20,128 nt of DNA from the NCBI GenBank assembly GCA_018524725.1, contig JAEUWP010000361.1, positions 1 to 20,128 of the forward strand. The letters are read 5' to 3'. Both the position numbers and the translations under genes were made by a program. Shown one piece after another: positions 1 to 10,547 of the stretch. The notes beneath the pieces were generated by a model that saw only the letters and a program-made list of their open reading frames with translations, was not told the origin of the DNA and made no database searches. The DNA comes from Podaxis mareebaensis (Eukaryota; Basidiomycota; Agaricomycetes; Agaricales; Agaricaceae). Position 1 is the stretch's first letter. Each line of letters opens with the position of its first letter.

Positions 1-121
1 TTTGGGTATGTTCTTTTCCTTGTTCAGTAACTGGGGAGGGTCCGCTTAATTTACTATGTTATTTTCACAGTCTAAACAGCTGAAATTGTTTAGATCCATC
101 CCTATTTTTGTTTGGGGCATA

Positions 122-3100
122 TCACTGTAATGACTGTGGGCATCTGGGCAAGCGATAGTTATATCGCTTGTTCTCCTCGATGAGGTGAATCTCGTGATTC
201 ACCTCTCAGAATGGAGGTAGGTGAGATGGTGTTCCTTGCATCATATCGTGGTAGTCATGCATCAACCACTGCTTAATCTGCGGTATTTTGTGCTGGTTCT
301 GATCACCCAGATTATCGGGTGGTTTATGTGTTTTGAATCGAGCACACATGTCCTTGATTCATTTTATGCAGTCATCTTCCATTGGTAGACGGACAACGGT
401 CATACTACGGATATAATCCCTGAGAGACCACTCAGGATATCTTATCCTGGTGAATTCCTCTGTGTGGACAATATCATCCACACTGCTTGGAGTATATCCT
501 GTAGACGGTGGGTGTCCGTCTGTGGGTCGTTTCATTGACCAGACACCTGATACCATGGCGTTCCATTCATCAGGCATCTGCAGGTCATAGTACCAGTCAT
601 ACATTGCCTTGGCAACCAGTGTTTCGATGAGCCATTTGTGGGCTGGTGGTCCTTGCTTTTGATGAGCTAGTAACTCGTCTTCGACTGAGACAATAGGGTG
701 AAATTTAGGTTCACTTGCATATCATGGACAGGGGAGTTTCTCCCCATGGTCTTCATTTCTTGTCCTTGAGGGAATCTCCTTGAGGATATGGGGATAATTG
801 TGGGGGAGTTTTTCCCTAGCATGTATTCCACTTGTTTCAGTGATGTCTTCTACCGTTACTCGATTTGTAGTGGGTTCTTTGCCTCCATATAGTCATGTTG
901 ACTGATGTTTATCAGTCAAACAATGGCAATGGAGCCACATATCTGAATTACTGACAGTGTTGGTAGCTGGAATGCTGACTCCATCAATGATCACTGCTCG
1001 ATTCTCGAAATCGAGCTTCACTTTATGCTGATGCATAAAGGGGGTTCCAATTATCATGTCATAGTGATTGAAGTTCACTATGTCAAGGTACAATGAAGTT
1101 TTTATAGGTCTGACTGTTAATTCAGCAGTCGTGCTGTATTTCACAGTGGATCTACTACCAACTGTGCCCAGTTGGAGTGTGTGCGGATCTTCTAATTCAC
1201 TGACTTTAATGTCAGCAACTTGAGCAAAGGTGGGGGTCATTCCGGAGGTTGTACTCCCTGAGTCCCAAAGTGTCCAGGCTTCGATGCCGTTAACACTGAT
1301 ATACAATGTGAGACATTGCTTCTCACAAGGGGCAATCTGTGGGTGTAATATCTTTCCTTTATTGGTTCAAAGAGTGACTCTTCAAACCCATTGATTTCGA
1401 GGCTCATCTTCCTCAGGGTAATCAGTGAGCGCATTTATTTCACTCTCTGCAGGATTATCGTCAATACTTGCGAGGAAGTTCATGTCCTCACTATTGGATC
1501 CATAGTCCGATTCGATGATGGTTACTTCAGCGTACCCATCTTCCAAGGCTTGTGTTGATGCATGATCTTCGTCAACATCATCCTCCTCTTCTTCATAATC
1601 AGGCCGGTCATCTTCTGCCTGATCATCATCTTCTTCTTCTGTGTGCAACACTCTGTCTTCAGGTATTGCTGTATGAGCTGCTCGAATCTGTGAGGGTTTA
1701 CCCTTCAAAGGGCACTTGTCTGAGCTAGCATAATGGTTACCGCCACAGTGATAACATTTTATGGCATTGGTAGGTTTATTGGCATTGTGGTCCAGTGGTT
1801 TACTGGGCCGCCTTGCACCTTGGTGGTTGCTCAACTTATAATCCGGTCAAGCTGTTTTGTTCTTTGAGTCATGTGAGAGTTGCTGTAACTCTCAAATGTG
1901 CATTTGCTTTCACCCATTGGCTACCTTCTTGGGTACGAATGCCATTTGAGATCTAGATTGCTCTCAAATTGGTACTGGGCAATTATTATGCATCAGGGGA
2001 TCTACTCCCCTGTTATTCAGATGAAGAGCCTGATGGTAGTATGATGTCAGTTTCCATTGGCTTTCGTATGAGACTGCATAGGCGAGGAACTCATCTAATG
2101 AGTTCACTTCAGGGGACAGACCTCAATGAAACAGCAGGTCTGTCCTCATGTCCTCAGGTATTCCTTCCAGGAATAACTCAATGAGGGTATAATCATCAGG
2201 ATGCACAGTCATGCACTGTGCATTGTCCATGATGGAGTCATAGTATCCTTGTACTCCAATGTGAGGGTTATAATGGACTCATTTGAGTCCTTCTCTCGCT
2301 TTGTGCATTGATGTAGGTAGCATGAAGTGATCGTACAGAGTGAGGATTGCTTCCTCAAAAGTCCAATTGAACTTTGTTCGATTAACATTTATAACATGCT
2401 GAATGATCATTCGTTTGGCCTCTCCAGCTAGGTGGTAAGGTAGGGTATACAGGCACAGCCTGTCCCTTGCATGATCCATTCCACCTAGACCTTTTAATGC
2501 AAGGTCTAGGCAGAGTGTGGATACAAAGTTTTCAAGGTCACTAAACCTCAGACTTCCACTGTAAGGCTCCAGGCCTTTCTTGGTGGGGGGTTTCCCATTT
2601 CCGGGCCTGTACCCCTCTGGGAATTCAAATGGTTGCAAGAGGTACTCTCGGATTGTTGCACTCAATCGATCATGCATTAGTCGTGTGTGGTTGCAAATGG
2701 TGTTCACAATGCCTGGGGACCCAAAGGTCAGTGGTATGTCTCTAACAAGGGACTATCCTTGCCTTGGTCTTTCAGGGGGTTGGTATAATTCCTCCCCTTC
2801 ATCAGATCCTTCCTCTTGATGACTTCCACAACTGGTTGGTAGTTGTGGTACTGTTGGGGGGTATACTGGAGGAGTGGCTGGGGCTGCTCCTCTTAGTGTG
2901 GCTGCATGAGCTATAGGTGGTGGTAACAATGATTGTCGAGGATGCAAGGCTCCTCGCCTTAGGTCATTATCATCCAAGACATCCCCATCTACAGGGGTTG
3001 TTCCTATGAACCAGATGCCTTGGTCTGGTATTTTCGACCTTCTGTATAGTCGAATATCTTCATTCCACATCCGCTGGAGTGCCACTCAATCACTCCAGTA

Positions 3101-4117
3101 TTCCATGTGTTCTATACTGGGCTTGGATGGCCCAGTTTCAAACCGCTTTTCTCTCTTGCCTCCACTCAGGTTAAGATCAATTTTAACAGAGTGCTTTTCT
3201 GAACTCTGTATAGGTCTTGGTTGAGTGATAGAGGCATTGGGGATCACCCTATTGAGGGCAGTCAGCACTTGTGTTTGGCTTTCTAGATGATGGGAGTATT
3301 CGTTGTCATTTTCGCCAATCTTTCAAGGGGCGAACAGTTTGTCTAAGGCTTGTTGGGTTGAGTATGTTGTGATACTCGACTCTGAAGGGGTTGGTTCCAC
3401 AGAGGATGATGTTCCTCTGATCAGTGCTTTTCCTTTGTCAAGGGTGCCACCAAGTGCCGCCATAGGGTTGGCCTCAGATGGTGATTCTACCTGTGAAAGA
3501 GGATTGTACAGGTGCTCATCACCTGTGTTATCCATTTCTTTCCTTGATCGAGCCATAGGCATGGCTCAATAGATCTCATTCATGGGGGTTTTGGGTCGTT
3601 CCCCTTTATGTTGCTTTGCTGTCTTGTACAGTGAAGCAAGTTGTTTAATTGTTTTACATAGGAGATTCTTGTACATCTCCGATGTAGGGTCTATTGGTAT
3701 ATCCATCGAGCTCTTGAACAGCTCGATGGTATATTCTTCTGCATGGAATCATAGTTCTGCCCTTCGTACAGGGCTTTCGACATGATTCATGTTGAAAATG
3801 AGGGAAATTCTTTCTTTGAGTGTATATAATTCACTTGATATTGCTGTGTTAAATTCAGGTGATGGTGCCCTGTCGAGTGACGACAGTTGCTCACTCTCCT
3901 CTTCTATTGGTGGCAGCGTGTGTGAATTGCTTCTGGCTGTGGTATTAGATCCCATAGTTGGATTCTCTGCATTGTGTCGACTATTGTCGACAGGTTCTAA
4001 TTTAAATAGTCTGGAGTGGGGATAATTTCCCTTTCCTCCATTATTGTCGGTGCGGCTACTGCCACTAGGTAGTGAATCCAATGTGTTATCATGTCGAAGC
4101 TTGTTGGGTGTTGTCAT
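122..4117 (-). pseudogene. gypsy Gag-Pol polyprotein (Gag, zinc knuckle, protease), broken by TGA codons
   Basis: One frame starts at the ATG at 4115-4117 and stays coding-like to about 120, some 1,330 codons, with no frameshift. I count 17 in-frame TGA (for example at 3749, 3566, 3323, 3086, 2279, 2123, 1964, 1910, 1892, 1847, 1382, 1367, 893, 722, 359, 206, 122), one TAG (2753) and no TAA. The N-terminal part is a polar linker. The capsid-like Gag core lies at about 2700-2000 and includes a GLSPEVN motif. A zinc knuckle (C-X2-C-X3-H-X6-C) is at 1712-1756, followed by a very acidic linker. The retropepsin has DSG at 1256-1264 and a downstream IIGTPF motif. Gag would package the RNA and the protease would cut the polyprotein. 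It cannot be expressed as written. Replacing TGA by Arg gives sensible context throughout (inference). Confidence 0.85.
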
Positions 4118-4118
4118 T

Positions 4119-4131
4119 TTTGGTTGCCACG
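4119..4131 (-). other. candidate primer binding site of the first gypsy element
   Basis: Immediately inside the LTR candidate the minus strand reads CG then TGGCAACCA, ending a few bases before the Gag ATG. TGG fits the complement of a tRNA 3' CCA end. The tRNA cannot be named from the sequence. Confidence 0.35.
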
Positions 4132-4309
4132 TGTATGCAGTAGTTAGGTATTATAGGGTGTTTTGCTTGTGCGTTAGTCCACTCAGTGAACTAAAAAAAA
4201 TGTAAAGCTTTATGCTTTATGGTTAGAAGACCTCATGCTCACACCAAATAGTTCAAACCTGTTTATTGGGAGACTATGTGGCACAAGCAAAGGTCAGTTG
4301 TCCCCAACA
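4132..4309 (-). repeat. candidate 5' LTR of the first gypsy element
   Basis: On the minus strand the segment begins TGTTGGGGAC at 4309 and ends TACA at 4132, so it has the TG...CA ends of an LTR and lies directly upstream of the primer site and Gag start. It contains an AATAAA motif soon after the start. At 178 bp it is short but within the range for gypsy elements. The partner LTR is outside the window, so the boundaries cannot be confirmed by comparison. Confidence 0.45.
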
Positions 4310-4439
4310 ACCGAAGTGCCCTAATATACAGTAGATACAAACATGTGATGGAGTGATGGGTAAACAAGACAGATAGCAAAATATAACACAATGACATGGG
4401 TTAATTGATTTTTGAATTAAGTGTAAGGGTGTGCCCTTA

Positions 4440-6411
4440 CAAAGATCTTCAATATGGTTTACAACAATTGTGTCAAGAGGAAGGGAGTGGCCTGATGAAT
4501 GGATAAGTGACAATATAGGTTCCTCCACTTCCTTGACTGATGAAACTGTTGCTGGGGCTGTAGGAACTCTCTTCAATGTGACTTGGTCTTTTATGAAGTG
4601 ATGAAGGTCTGGCAAAATCATGAGGAGTTCTCATTGAGTTAGAGTAACTGTACTCTCCATCCCTTTCTCAATGACCTTCTGGACCAGTGACAAGTCTTCT
4701 ATAGGAGATGTGTAGTGAAACTGAGGTGCAGACAATGAAGGTGAAGATGTAGATGATGGTCCAGGGGGTTGAGACAAAGGAGATGAAGATGCCAAGGGTG
4801 GAGATGGAGTAGTAGTAGATGTCACAAGTAAGAGTTGTCACCCTTTAGCCCCTTCTTTCATGCTAATGCTCAATGTCCCTTTTCCCTTCATAGAACTCCC
4901 TAACTTCTTCTGGATGTCTTCAGCCCTCTTGAGAGATGAAACAACAACTGAGTCTAGGAGTCAGAGCTCTTCAAGCTCATCTGTAGTGACTTCTCCTAGG
5001 CTCTCAGAGGTGTTGGAGGTAGCTGGTGGCATAACCCAGGTGTATTGATGAATGTCTGGAGAAGGGGTAGCTTCAATGATGTTTGATGTAACAGGAGGTG
5101 TGTTTCAAGCCTTATAGTAATTATCCAACCTCTCCTTGATGTTTCTCCCAGGTGCAAGCTTGGATGTGATAACAGTGCTGTCTGGGAGAGCAATACAATG
5201 ATCCTCATTGTGCTTGCACAGCCCTTGAGTAATGTAGTTTTTGGCCTCAGAACATCAGTGATGGAAGTGGTTGGGGTCTGAGCAAAATGTGCAATCAGTG
5301 TTGTGAGGACAAGAGGATGAGGTACTTTCCTGGGGCCTATTTCTGTTTGAATGACTTCCCAACTTCCCAGCTAACTTGTCAAGAAAGGCATCTGAAACAA
5401 GGAATTGCTCAAGTGATGACATATTGAAAGTTTCACAAGCTTTTGGGGGTGGTGGGAGTACTGATGGAGAGTGTGATGAAGGGGTATAAGAGGATGTTAC
5501 TGGTGGTAAGGGAGAGGGACCTGAAATTGTGTATGATGGTGGACCATAGGCTGAGGGAGGGGGATAGTAAGGTGTATGACTTGGAAAGCCTCCAAGTTTA
5601 CTTGCAGCTGAGGTAGTGTTGAGAAGGAATTGAGCAGCTTTGACTACCTTGTCCATGGGCCATGGTTGATAGAGAGGGTGGTTGGGATTCTTGAGACAAA
5701 GTCAAGAGGTAAGCTTGTCACAAAAACTTGGGTCAAATCCACTAAAGAAAATCATATCCCTCTCACAACAAGATACTGTATCTTGTTCCTGCCCATAAGC
5801 CAGTCACTAATAGTCAAGAATTGATGGTAGTACTCACTGAATTGATATTGAGATTGCATAGGAACAGTTGCCTGATGATCAGCTAGAGCTTTGAGGTCAT
5901 AGAATGTATATTTACAATCCTCTTCAGCTCCTGGGTACAAGGCCATGATGTCTCACTTGAGCTACTCCCAGTCTCCTCCACTTGCACTGGGTCTTCCCTT
6001 CCACATCTCATATTCTCTCCAGCTCAGGTATTGTAATGTATAGTGAATCATGTCTTGATTGTCTAGCTGACAAGACCTACCCAAGGTCTCAATTTCATTG
6101 AAGAAGTGTTGGAGGGAAAGTGGATGACCATTGAATTTTGGAGCACTTTGATCACCTGGGGCAGGCATACTATGAGGGTTGGGGGGAGCTTGGATAACAA
6201 TAGGCTAGGGTGGAGATGGTGGTACAAGTGGTTGTGGAGTGACCATATGACCATCAGGAGTGCACCAATTTGCAGGAATGAATTGGGGACAAGCAGGAGT
6301 GTGAGTGCCAACATTTGTGTCATCTCCTGACATGCTGAAGTAACAATAACAAGGGTGATAGTTGTAGTGACACTGCAATAAGACTTCTGATTCATCTCCA
6401 GCCTGAGACAT
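4440..6411 (-). pseudogene. gypsy Gag with CCHC knuckle and DUF4100-like domain, frameshifted and stop-containing
   Basis: Start ATG at 6409-6411. The Gag core reads through NHFP-poor, PAPG...FNGHPLSLQHFFNEIE and ALYPGAEED motifs typical of basidiomycete gypsy Gag. A frameshift near 5765 moves the reading from one frame (6411-5765) to another (5765-4440), where it resumes with a FSGFDP motif and VVKAAQFLL. The zinc knuckle at 5252-5293 is a canonical C-X2-C-X4-H-X4-C, with a TGA (5255-5257) occupying the residue before the last Cys. The DUF4100-like part shows SPIED, then VTLTQ followed by TGA (4631) and ELL; Arg is the usual residue there in the family as I recall it. Stops seen: TGA at 5953, 5702, 5255, 5105, 4961, 4838, 4631 and TAG at 6205, 5962. 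No CpG remains anywhere in it. Confidence 0.72.
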
Positions 6412-6581
6412 GTTGAAGACTGAAAGATGGAGGCTAGGTGATGGGAATGAAGTATCTGATGGAGTGAAGGAGTAGAAAATAGTATGTGGAGAAAGAGGGT
6501 GGAGAGGAGATAAGAGGGGATTGTTAAGGATGAGAGAGATTTCTTTGGCAAGATTTCAGTCTGGAATCTTGAGTTAGATGC

Positions 6582-6600
6582 CCCTCACAGTGGGCTCCAA
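6582..6600 (-). other. primer-binding-site-like sequence of the second gypsy element
   Basis: The minus strand reads TTTGGAGCCCACTGTGAGG, the recurrent arrangement of a TTTGG-start primer site followed by GCCCAC directly after an LTR. It lies 171 bp upstream of the Gag ATG. The primer tRNA is not identifiable here. Confidence 0.4.
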
Positions 6601-6601
6601 A

Positions 6602-6907
6602 TGATGAGGTGAGTTTGGGGTTGTAGCAAAGAATGCCAGCATCTGTCTGGCATTGGGAGTGGTTATGGGATAAGGCAAGGTAGAGAGTTGAGAGTGAGAA
6701 GAGAGCTGAGGAAAATATGAGGGTAAAACAACTTGTATTCATCATACCTATGACATGGTTTTATACTACAACTAATAAAGTTTTTGTTCATTAGGGAAAA
6801 TGCTAGAAAACAGTCAAGAAAATAAAGAAATGAAAGGAAAGGTACAAATATTGTATTTATGATGATATTCCATTCTAAAGTGTCTGTTTACAAGTATAAT
6901 GGGAACA
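6602..6907 (-). repeat. candidate 5' LTR of the second gypsy element
   Basis: The inner edge is fairly well placed: minus-strand sequence ends CA at 6603-6602, directly before a TTTGGAGCCCAC primer-site-like motif. The outer edge at 6907 (TGTTCCC) is a guess from the TG rule. A TATAAAACC box at 6757-6765 (minus) and a downstream pyrimidine-rich leader fit an LTR promoter. No second copy is available for comparison. Confidence 0.35.
6757..6765 (-). promoter_or_regulatory. TATA box in the second gypsy LTR
   Basis: The minus strand reads TATAAAACC about 350 bp upstream of the Gag ATG at 6411, inside the LTR candidate, followed by CT-rich leader sequence. Position and sequence suit a Pol II LTR promoter. 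Confidence 0.4.
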
Positions 6908-7407
6908 TACTTTAAATACAAGACATGAAGTCAAAACAATAATCAGATGTCAGATGCCTCTTGATGGCATAGTGCATTTGGAGAGTGGATCCCATCATTG
7001 AAGGGGTCAGACACCACCTTCCAAAGATGGAAGGAGATGGTGTGCAGAATGTTGAGGACTTCATTTGCATGTTCTGGAGGCATTGGAGCAATGAATTATA
7101 AACCAGCAGTGATTTTGTATGAGAGGAGGGAGGATGGTGTCACAAGACACCAGGCAAGCTCTGATCTCTATAATGTAGTCCACAGTCATTAAGGTTCAGA
7201 GGAATTTGTGAAGTTTTCTGGTAGAAGCATAGACATCATCATAGGCAGTGTGGATTCCCTAAGTCCTTTATACAAAGTTGATTGGTCATGTGATTTTTTG
7301 TGAGGGGTGATGAGCATCACACACAAGGGTCACTGCAGGGCTATATAAATCCTTCAGATTAATTGTGTCTGTTCTAATGATATAGACCAGAGCAACCAAT
7401 GCACATC
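6908..7407. other. 500 bp without an identified gene
   Basis: Between the second gypsy LTR and the kinase relic. It contains no CpG. On the minus strand at about 7082-6950 there is a short open stretch beginning MPPEHANEVLNILH and containing FHLW, about 43 residues, which looks protein-like but which I cannot assign. A TATATAAAT string occurs at about 7342-7350. Nothing else is recognisable. Confidence 0.3.
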
Positions 7408-9682
7408 TCAAGTTGACAACTCAGAGCCCTCCAATACAAATAAATGCATGTCAAATACATGAGAAAGAGCAATGAATGAGACATTGTCACCTAGTGTCAC
7501 ATCATCAAATGGTGTTGCAGGCTGAGCCCAAGTGTCAAGATTCTTCAATAGGTTTTTCATCCAATCCAAGAAACCAAGCACAAATGCAGTGTGAATGGGA
7601 ATAAGCCACTTTGAGAAGGCTTCAAAACCAGCACATGGAGGCAATGGCCCTTTGCTAAAGAAAAATGTCTTTGCTGCATACAAGGCATCACCTCTCAGGG
7701 TAAACCATTTCTGAATAATGGGGTCTGTTTGATCACAAACAGCACAGACAAAAACATAGTACAGAGATTCAAGATCATGATGGTAGAGATGGGCTGGAGG
7801 TAATGGTCCCAGGAGATCAATGGCCATATATGGCATCATCTCCATGTGCTGACAAGAACTTGGGCTGTCCCATTTCATGTCTGTCTGAATAGCAAGGTCA
7901 TAGTCATTGAGGACTCCATATGGACAAGGGCTGCCACAACAAACCATGATGTTTGCCTCACTCAGATCACAATGAAGTATGTGGGCATCTTTGACCAGCC
8001 ATTGATAGCCTAAAGGCATAAGAAGGGGGTATGGCATATAAGATGAATACACTCACAGTTAAAGATGTCCCTAAAGACCAACTCATAGTCACTAGATTCA
8101 GTGAGAGTCATAATTGGGCTGAGCTCCTCAATGACAGCAAAATGAAAGACATGGAGCTCATAGTCCTCTGGGTAAAAAGCAGCCAAACATTGTTGAATTG
8201 CTGTAAATGGCAGATTGGCAGAAAATCATATATCAGGGAGATGTTGCAACACCCAGTGTGTATTGTCGTGAGATGCCTCCTCATGAATGGTTTTGATCAA
8301 GTTTGGCTTGGACAGCCAAGATTGTGCTGGTCAGGAGAGCTTGACTACACATGCAGTGCCTTGTTGCTGGACAAGATCTGACTCAGGCCTAGCTTCACTG
8401 GCTGTGGCCCAGATGACAAAGATGCCTCTGCCAATAATCCCATGCTGGTAGAACAGAGTCTTTCCTAGGGTCAAATGGGAGTGATCCCTGGGAAGAGACA
8501 GTGTGCCACCCTCAAAGAGATTGAGAGTTGGCTTTCAGTGGTGTCTGCACTCAGGGGGTTGGGGAGGTAGGGTGATGATTTCAGAGTGGCCCCACTTCAT
8601 GTAGGTGGTGGCATCCAGAAGATGAATGAAATCCCTGGGGTTGTTGATGATATGGACAAAGGACAAGACAATGACCATCAAATGATCATAGTAAATGAGC
8701 TGAATCTCCATGTCCTTGGTATACATGTACAGGACAAAGTCACAAATCCTACCATGGGCACATATCTCTAGAGAATAGCTTGCACACTGAACCTGGTCTC
8801 TGTCCCCTGTCTTCCATTTGCCCTTCAAGTCGAGCAGCATAGGAGACAGGAGTGATTGACCTGCAGAAGTTGAGGCCTCTAAAACAACAGCTGAATATTG
8901 CCTTCATAGAACATGGGGAACAAGACAAACTAGGAGTCCCATGCACATCCTTGTCAGTGCCTGTTCTTGGTTTCTTGGTAAGGCATGTTGATTCAGGAGG
9001 GTGGTCAAAGGATTGTTTCTTGCCAGCTGAGGAAGATTGAGGAGTCATGTCTGATATGAAAAGTTACCCTCAAATAGAAAAGAAATGGGAAGCAGGATGG
9101 ACCAGTAGTGGTGCCCCTGTACTTGAACTTGTTGAAACCCAAAATCTGATCCCACCAAAAGGGCATGCTGGGGCCCTTTGCATTGCAGGATTTGATGGTG
9201 AGGTTCTCAGAGAAGTGCATTGCATCAAGGACCACAAGGTCTGGCTTCCTGGGTGCATGAGAGCTGGATACAATTGAATTGTCATTACAATAGAAGCAAA
9301 ATTCCATGTGGCCAAGGCAATCCCAGACTACATTCACAAGGGTGATGAATGGGACATAACAGCTTGCCTCACTGGTGGAGGCTGCTTCATATTGTCACAC
9401 CATCAGTATGAAATGAGGATCTTGGGTTATCTCATCCCAAAGATCTTTTTAGATGTCTTTCTGCTTCTCATCACACCCACAGACCATATACAGAAAGTCT
9501 TCAAAGGGCATGCCCTTTGTGTGTTCAACATTGTGTTGGATATATGGTGCATAGTTGACCTGGGTGGTCTGGATATCATGAGAGACATGGCTGCTAGTAC
9601 CATAATTGTATGGAGTATTTTGGATCAGGCCTATGTTGACAGATGTGCTCTTCTGCTGGTGAGGGCTGCTGAGTGTGGCCAT
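7408..9682 (-). pseudogene. FunK1-type fungal protein kinase, pseudogene
   Basis: FunK1 kinases are a large, multi-copy basidiomycete family of serine/threonine-type kinase-like proteins. The likely start is the ATG at 9680-9682 (MATLSSP). The N-terminal FunK1 region spans about 9682-9070 (IGLIQNTPYN, MPFEDFL, then FWWDQ). A variable Ser/Lys-rich linker lies at 9048-8850, and the VQCASYSLE and IQLIYYD motifs follow at 8780-8690. The core follows in another frame down to 8057. A 47-bp GT-AG intron (8010-8056) leads into the catalytic loop, HCDLSEANIM at about 7974-7945, then NDYDLA, MAIDLLG and HDLESLYYVF. The HRD Arg is Cys here. In-frame stops are TAA 9449 and TGA 9395, 8535, 8331 and 8226; the joins near 9070 and 8850 change frame (missed intron or frameshift). 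The terminal TGA at 7408 may be genuine. Catalytic Asp and the DFG-equivalent DYD survive. Confidence 0.8.
8010..8056 (-). other. intron in the FunK1 pseudogene
   Basis: Minus strand GTGAGT at 8056 and TTTAG ending at 8010, 47 bp. Removing it joins the frame ending in RDIFN to the frame running QWLVKDAHILHCD through one split Cys codon, giving an uninterrupted catalytic loop. This is typical of the short introns of basidiomycetes. Confidence 0.7.
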
Positions 9683-10547
9683 ACTGCTTGTGCTTCTGAC
9701 TCCAAGCACCCATTGACACCTTTTACACTCACTCAGAGACCACATGACTTGTCTCACTTGGGAGGCTCCACATGTGCTTTTCCATTCTTGTGCTGTTGCC
9801 ACATGCCAGGGGACATGAAACAAAGACAAATAAGACAGGATACCAGACCATGAGAGACTACACCAGAAGCTCTGGAGTTGTGTTTCTGAGTTTTCAGGTG
9901 TTGGTTATAGTCATGAATACTATGACAAACCACATTGCATGCATCACAAGTGAGAACATTGTGGTTGTGTGGACAGCTGCCATCATTGCAGGTCCCAGAG
10001 GCAAGGTGTTAGGTTGGTCCTTATCACCAGTCACCTAAGCTTTGCTAGGGGGCAGCTATCTCACTAGATGGTTTGCAGAGGCACTAGGATCTAGCAAGAA
10101 GGATCACAATAAGAAGGTGGTGAGGCAAGTGTCCAGTTAAGCACACTTAGAGGTTGAACTTCTATTAGTCAAGGATATGACCAATAGAGAGTTTACTACC
10201 ACACTGATTGTGAGCTAACATCAATCCAGAGATAAAGCAAAAGCAATATTCTGAGATTTGAGAATATAGGAAGCTTGCACTTCCAGTACATGGGCAGCTA
10301 TTTAAGCTTTACTTCTAATGTCCTAAGAAGGTAACTATGATGAAGTAAGTTATGAGTCTGAGAGTCAGTAGAAGTGAAGCTATGGAGTGGAGTGAGACAA
10401 GAATAGAACTGAGACAAGAATAGAAACTAACAAGAAAGGAAACTAACTAACTAAGAAAACCATACAAAACAGAGTTCAGGCAAGATACAGGGATACAAGG
10501 TGAAGTGTCTGTAACAAGATAGAAAGGAAACTGTTTACTTAGTTATA
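9683..10547. other. 865 bp without an identified gene, with a short tandem repeat
   Basis: The region upstream of the kinase relic. No CpG is present. ORFs here on either strand resemble nothing I know; the kinase frame stays open to 9829 but without an in-frame ATG above 9682. A 17-bp unit (TGAGACAAGAATAGAAC) is tandemly duplicated at 10393-10427, followed by a CTAA-rich stretch. Confidence 0.3.
10393..10427. repeat. 17-bp direct tandem duplication
   Basis: TGAGACAAGAATAGAAC at 10393-10409 is followed immediately by a second copy with one extra A near its end. No function is evident. Confidence 0.6.

Larger units (their letters stand above)
1..4309 (-). mobile_element. Ty3/gypsy LTR retrotransposon, 5' part, degenerate
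   Basis: Read on the minus strand, this holds an LTR candidate (4132-4309), a primer site, and one reading frame with Gag, zinc knuckle, retropepsin and the stretch that precedes the reverse transcriptase in fungal gypsy elements. RT, RNase H, integrase and the 3' LTR are not in the window. Recognisable coding similarity fades at about position 120, after a conserved pre-RT segment (REVNH-like, then RYNY and LPRCP), so the element may be truncated there. Positions 1-120 hold nothing I recognise and contain TGA and TAA in the element's frame. The order Gag-knuckle-protease-RT is seen directly; the superfamily call rests on it. Confidence 0.85.
4440..6907 (-). mobile_element. second Ty3/gypsy element, truncated after Gag/DUF4100 region
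   Basis: A different gypsy family from the one at 1-4309. Minus-strand order: LTR candidate with TATA box (6602-6907), primer-site-like sequence (about 6582-6600), Gag start at 6411, zinc knuckle at 5252-5293, proline/serine-rich linker, and a region resembling the fungal retroelement domain DUF4100 at about 4735-4450. Similarity ends near 4440 in a HIEDL-like motif. Protease, RT and integrase are missing. The roughly 130 bp between 4310 and 4440 resemble nothing I know. The other gypsy element starts at 4309, so its insertion or a deletion probably removed the rest. Confidence 0.7.

Noticed and set aside
5041..5208. Alternative-frame ORF (4996-5208) after the zinc knuckle.
   Set aside because: The frame that continues from the zinc knuckle through TGA at 5255 and 5105 keeps Gag-like content; this one is an overlap.
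6063..6551. 162-residue leucine-rich minus-strand ORF.
   Set aside because: It overlaps the second gypsy Gag in a different frame; the Gag frame carries the family motifs, so this is a shadow.
9308..9853. 181-residue plus-strand ORF.
   Set aside because: It is antisense to the FunK1 N-terminal region, whose minus-strand reading has recognisable motifs; the plus-strand protein resembles nothing.
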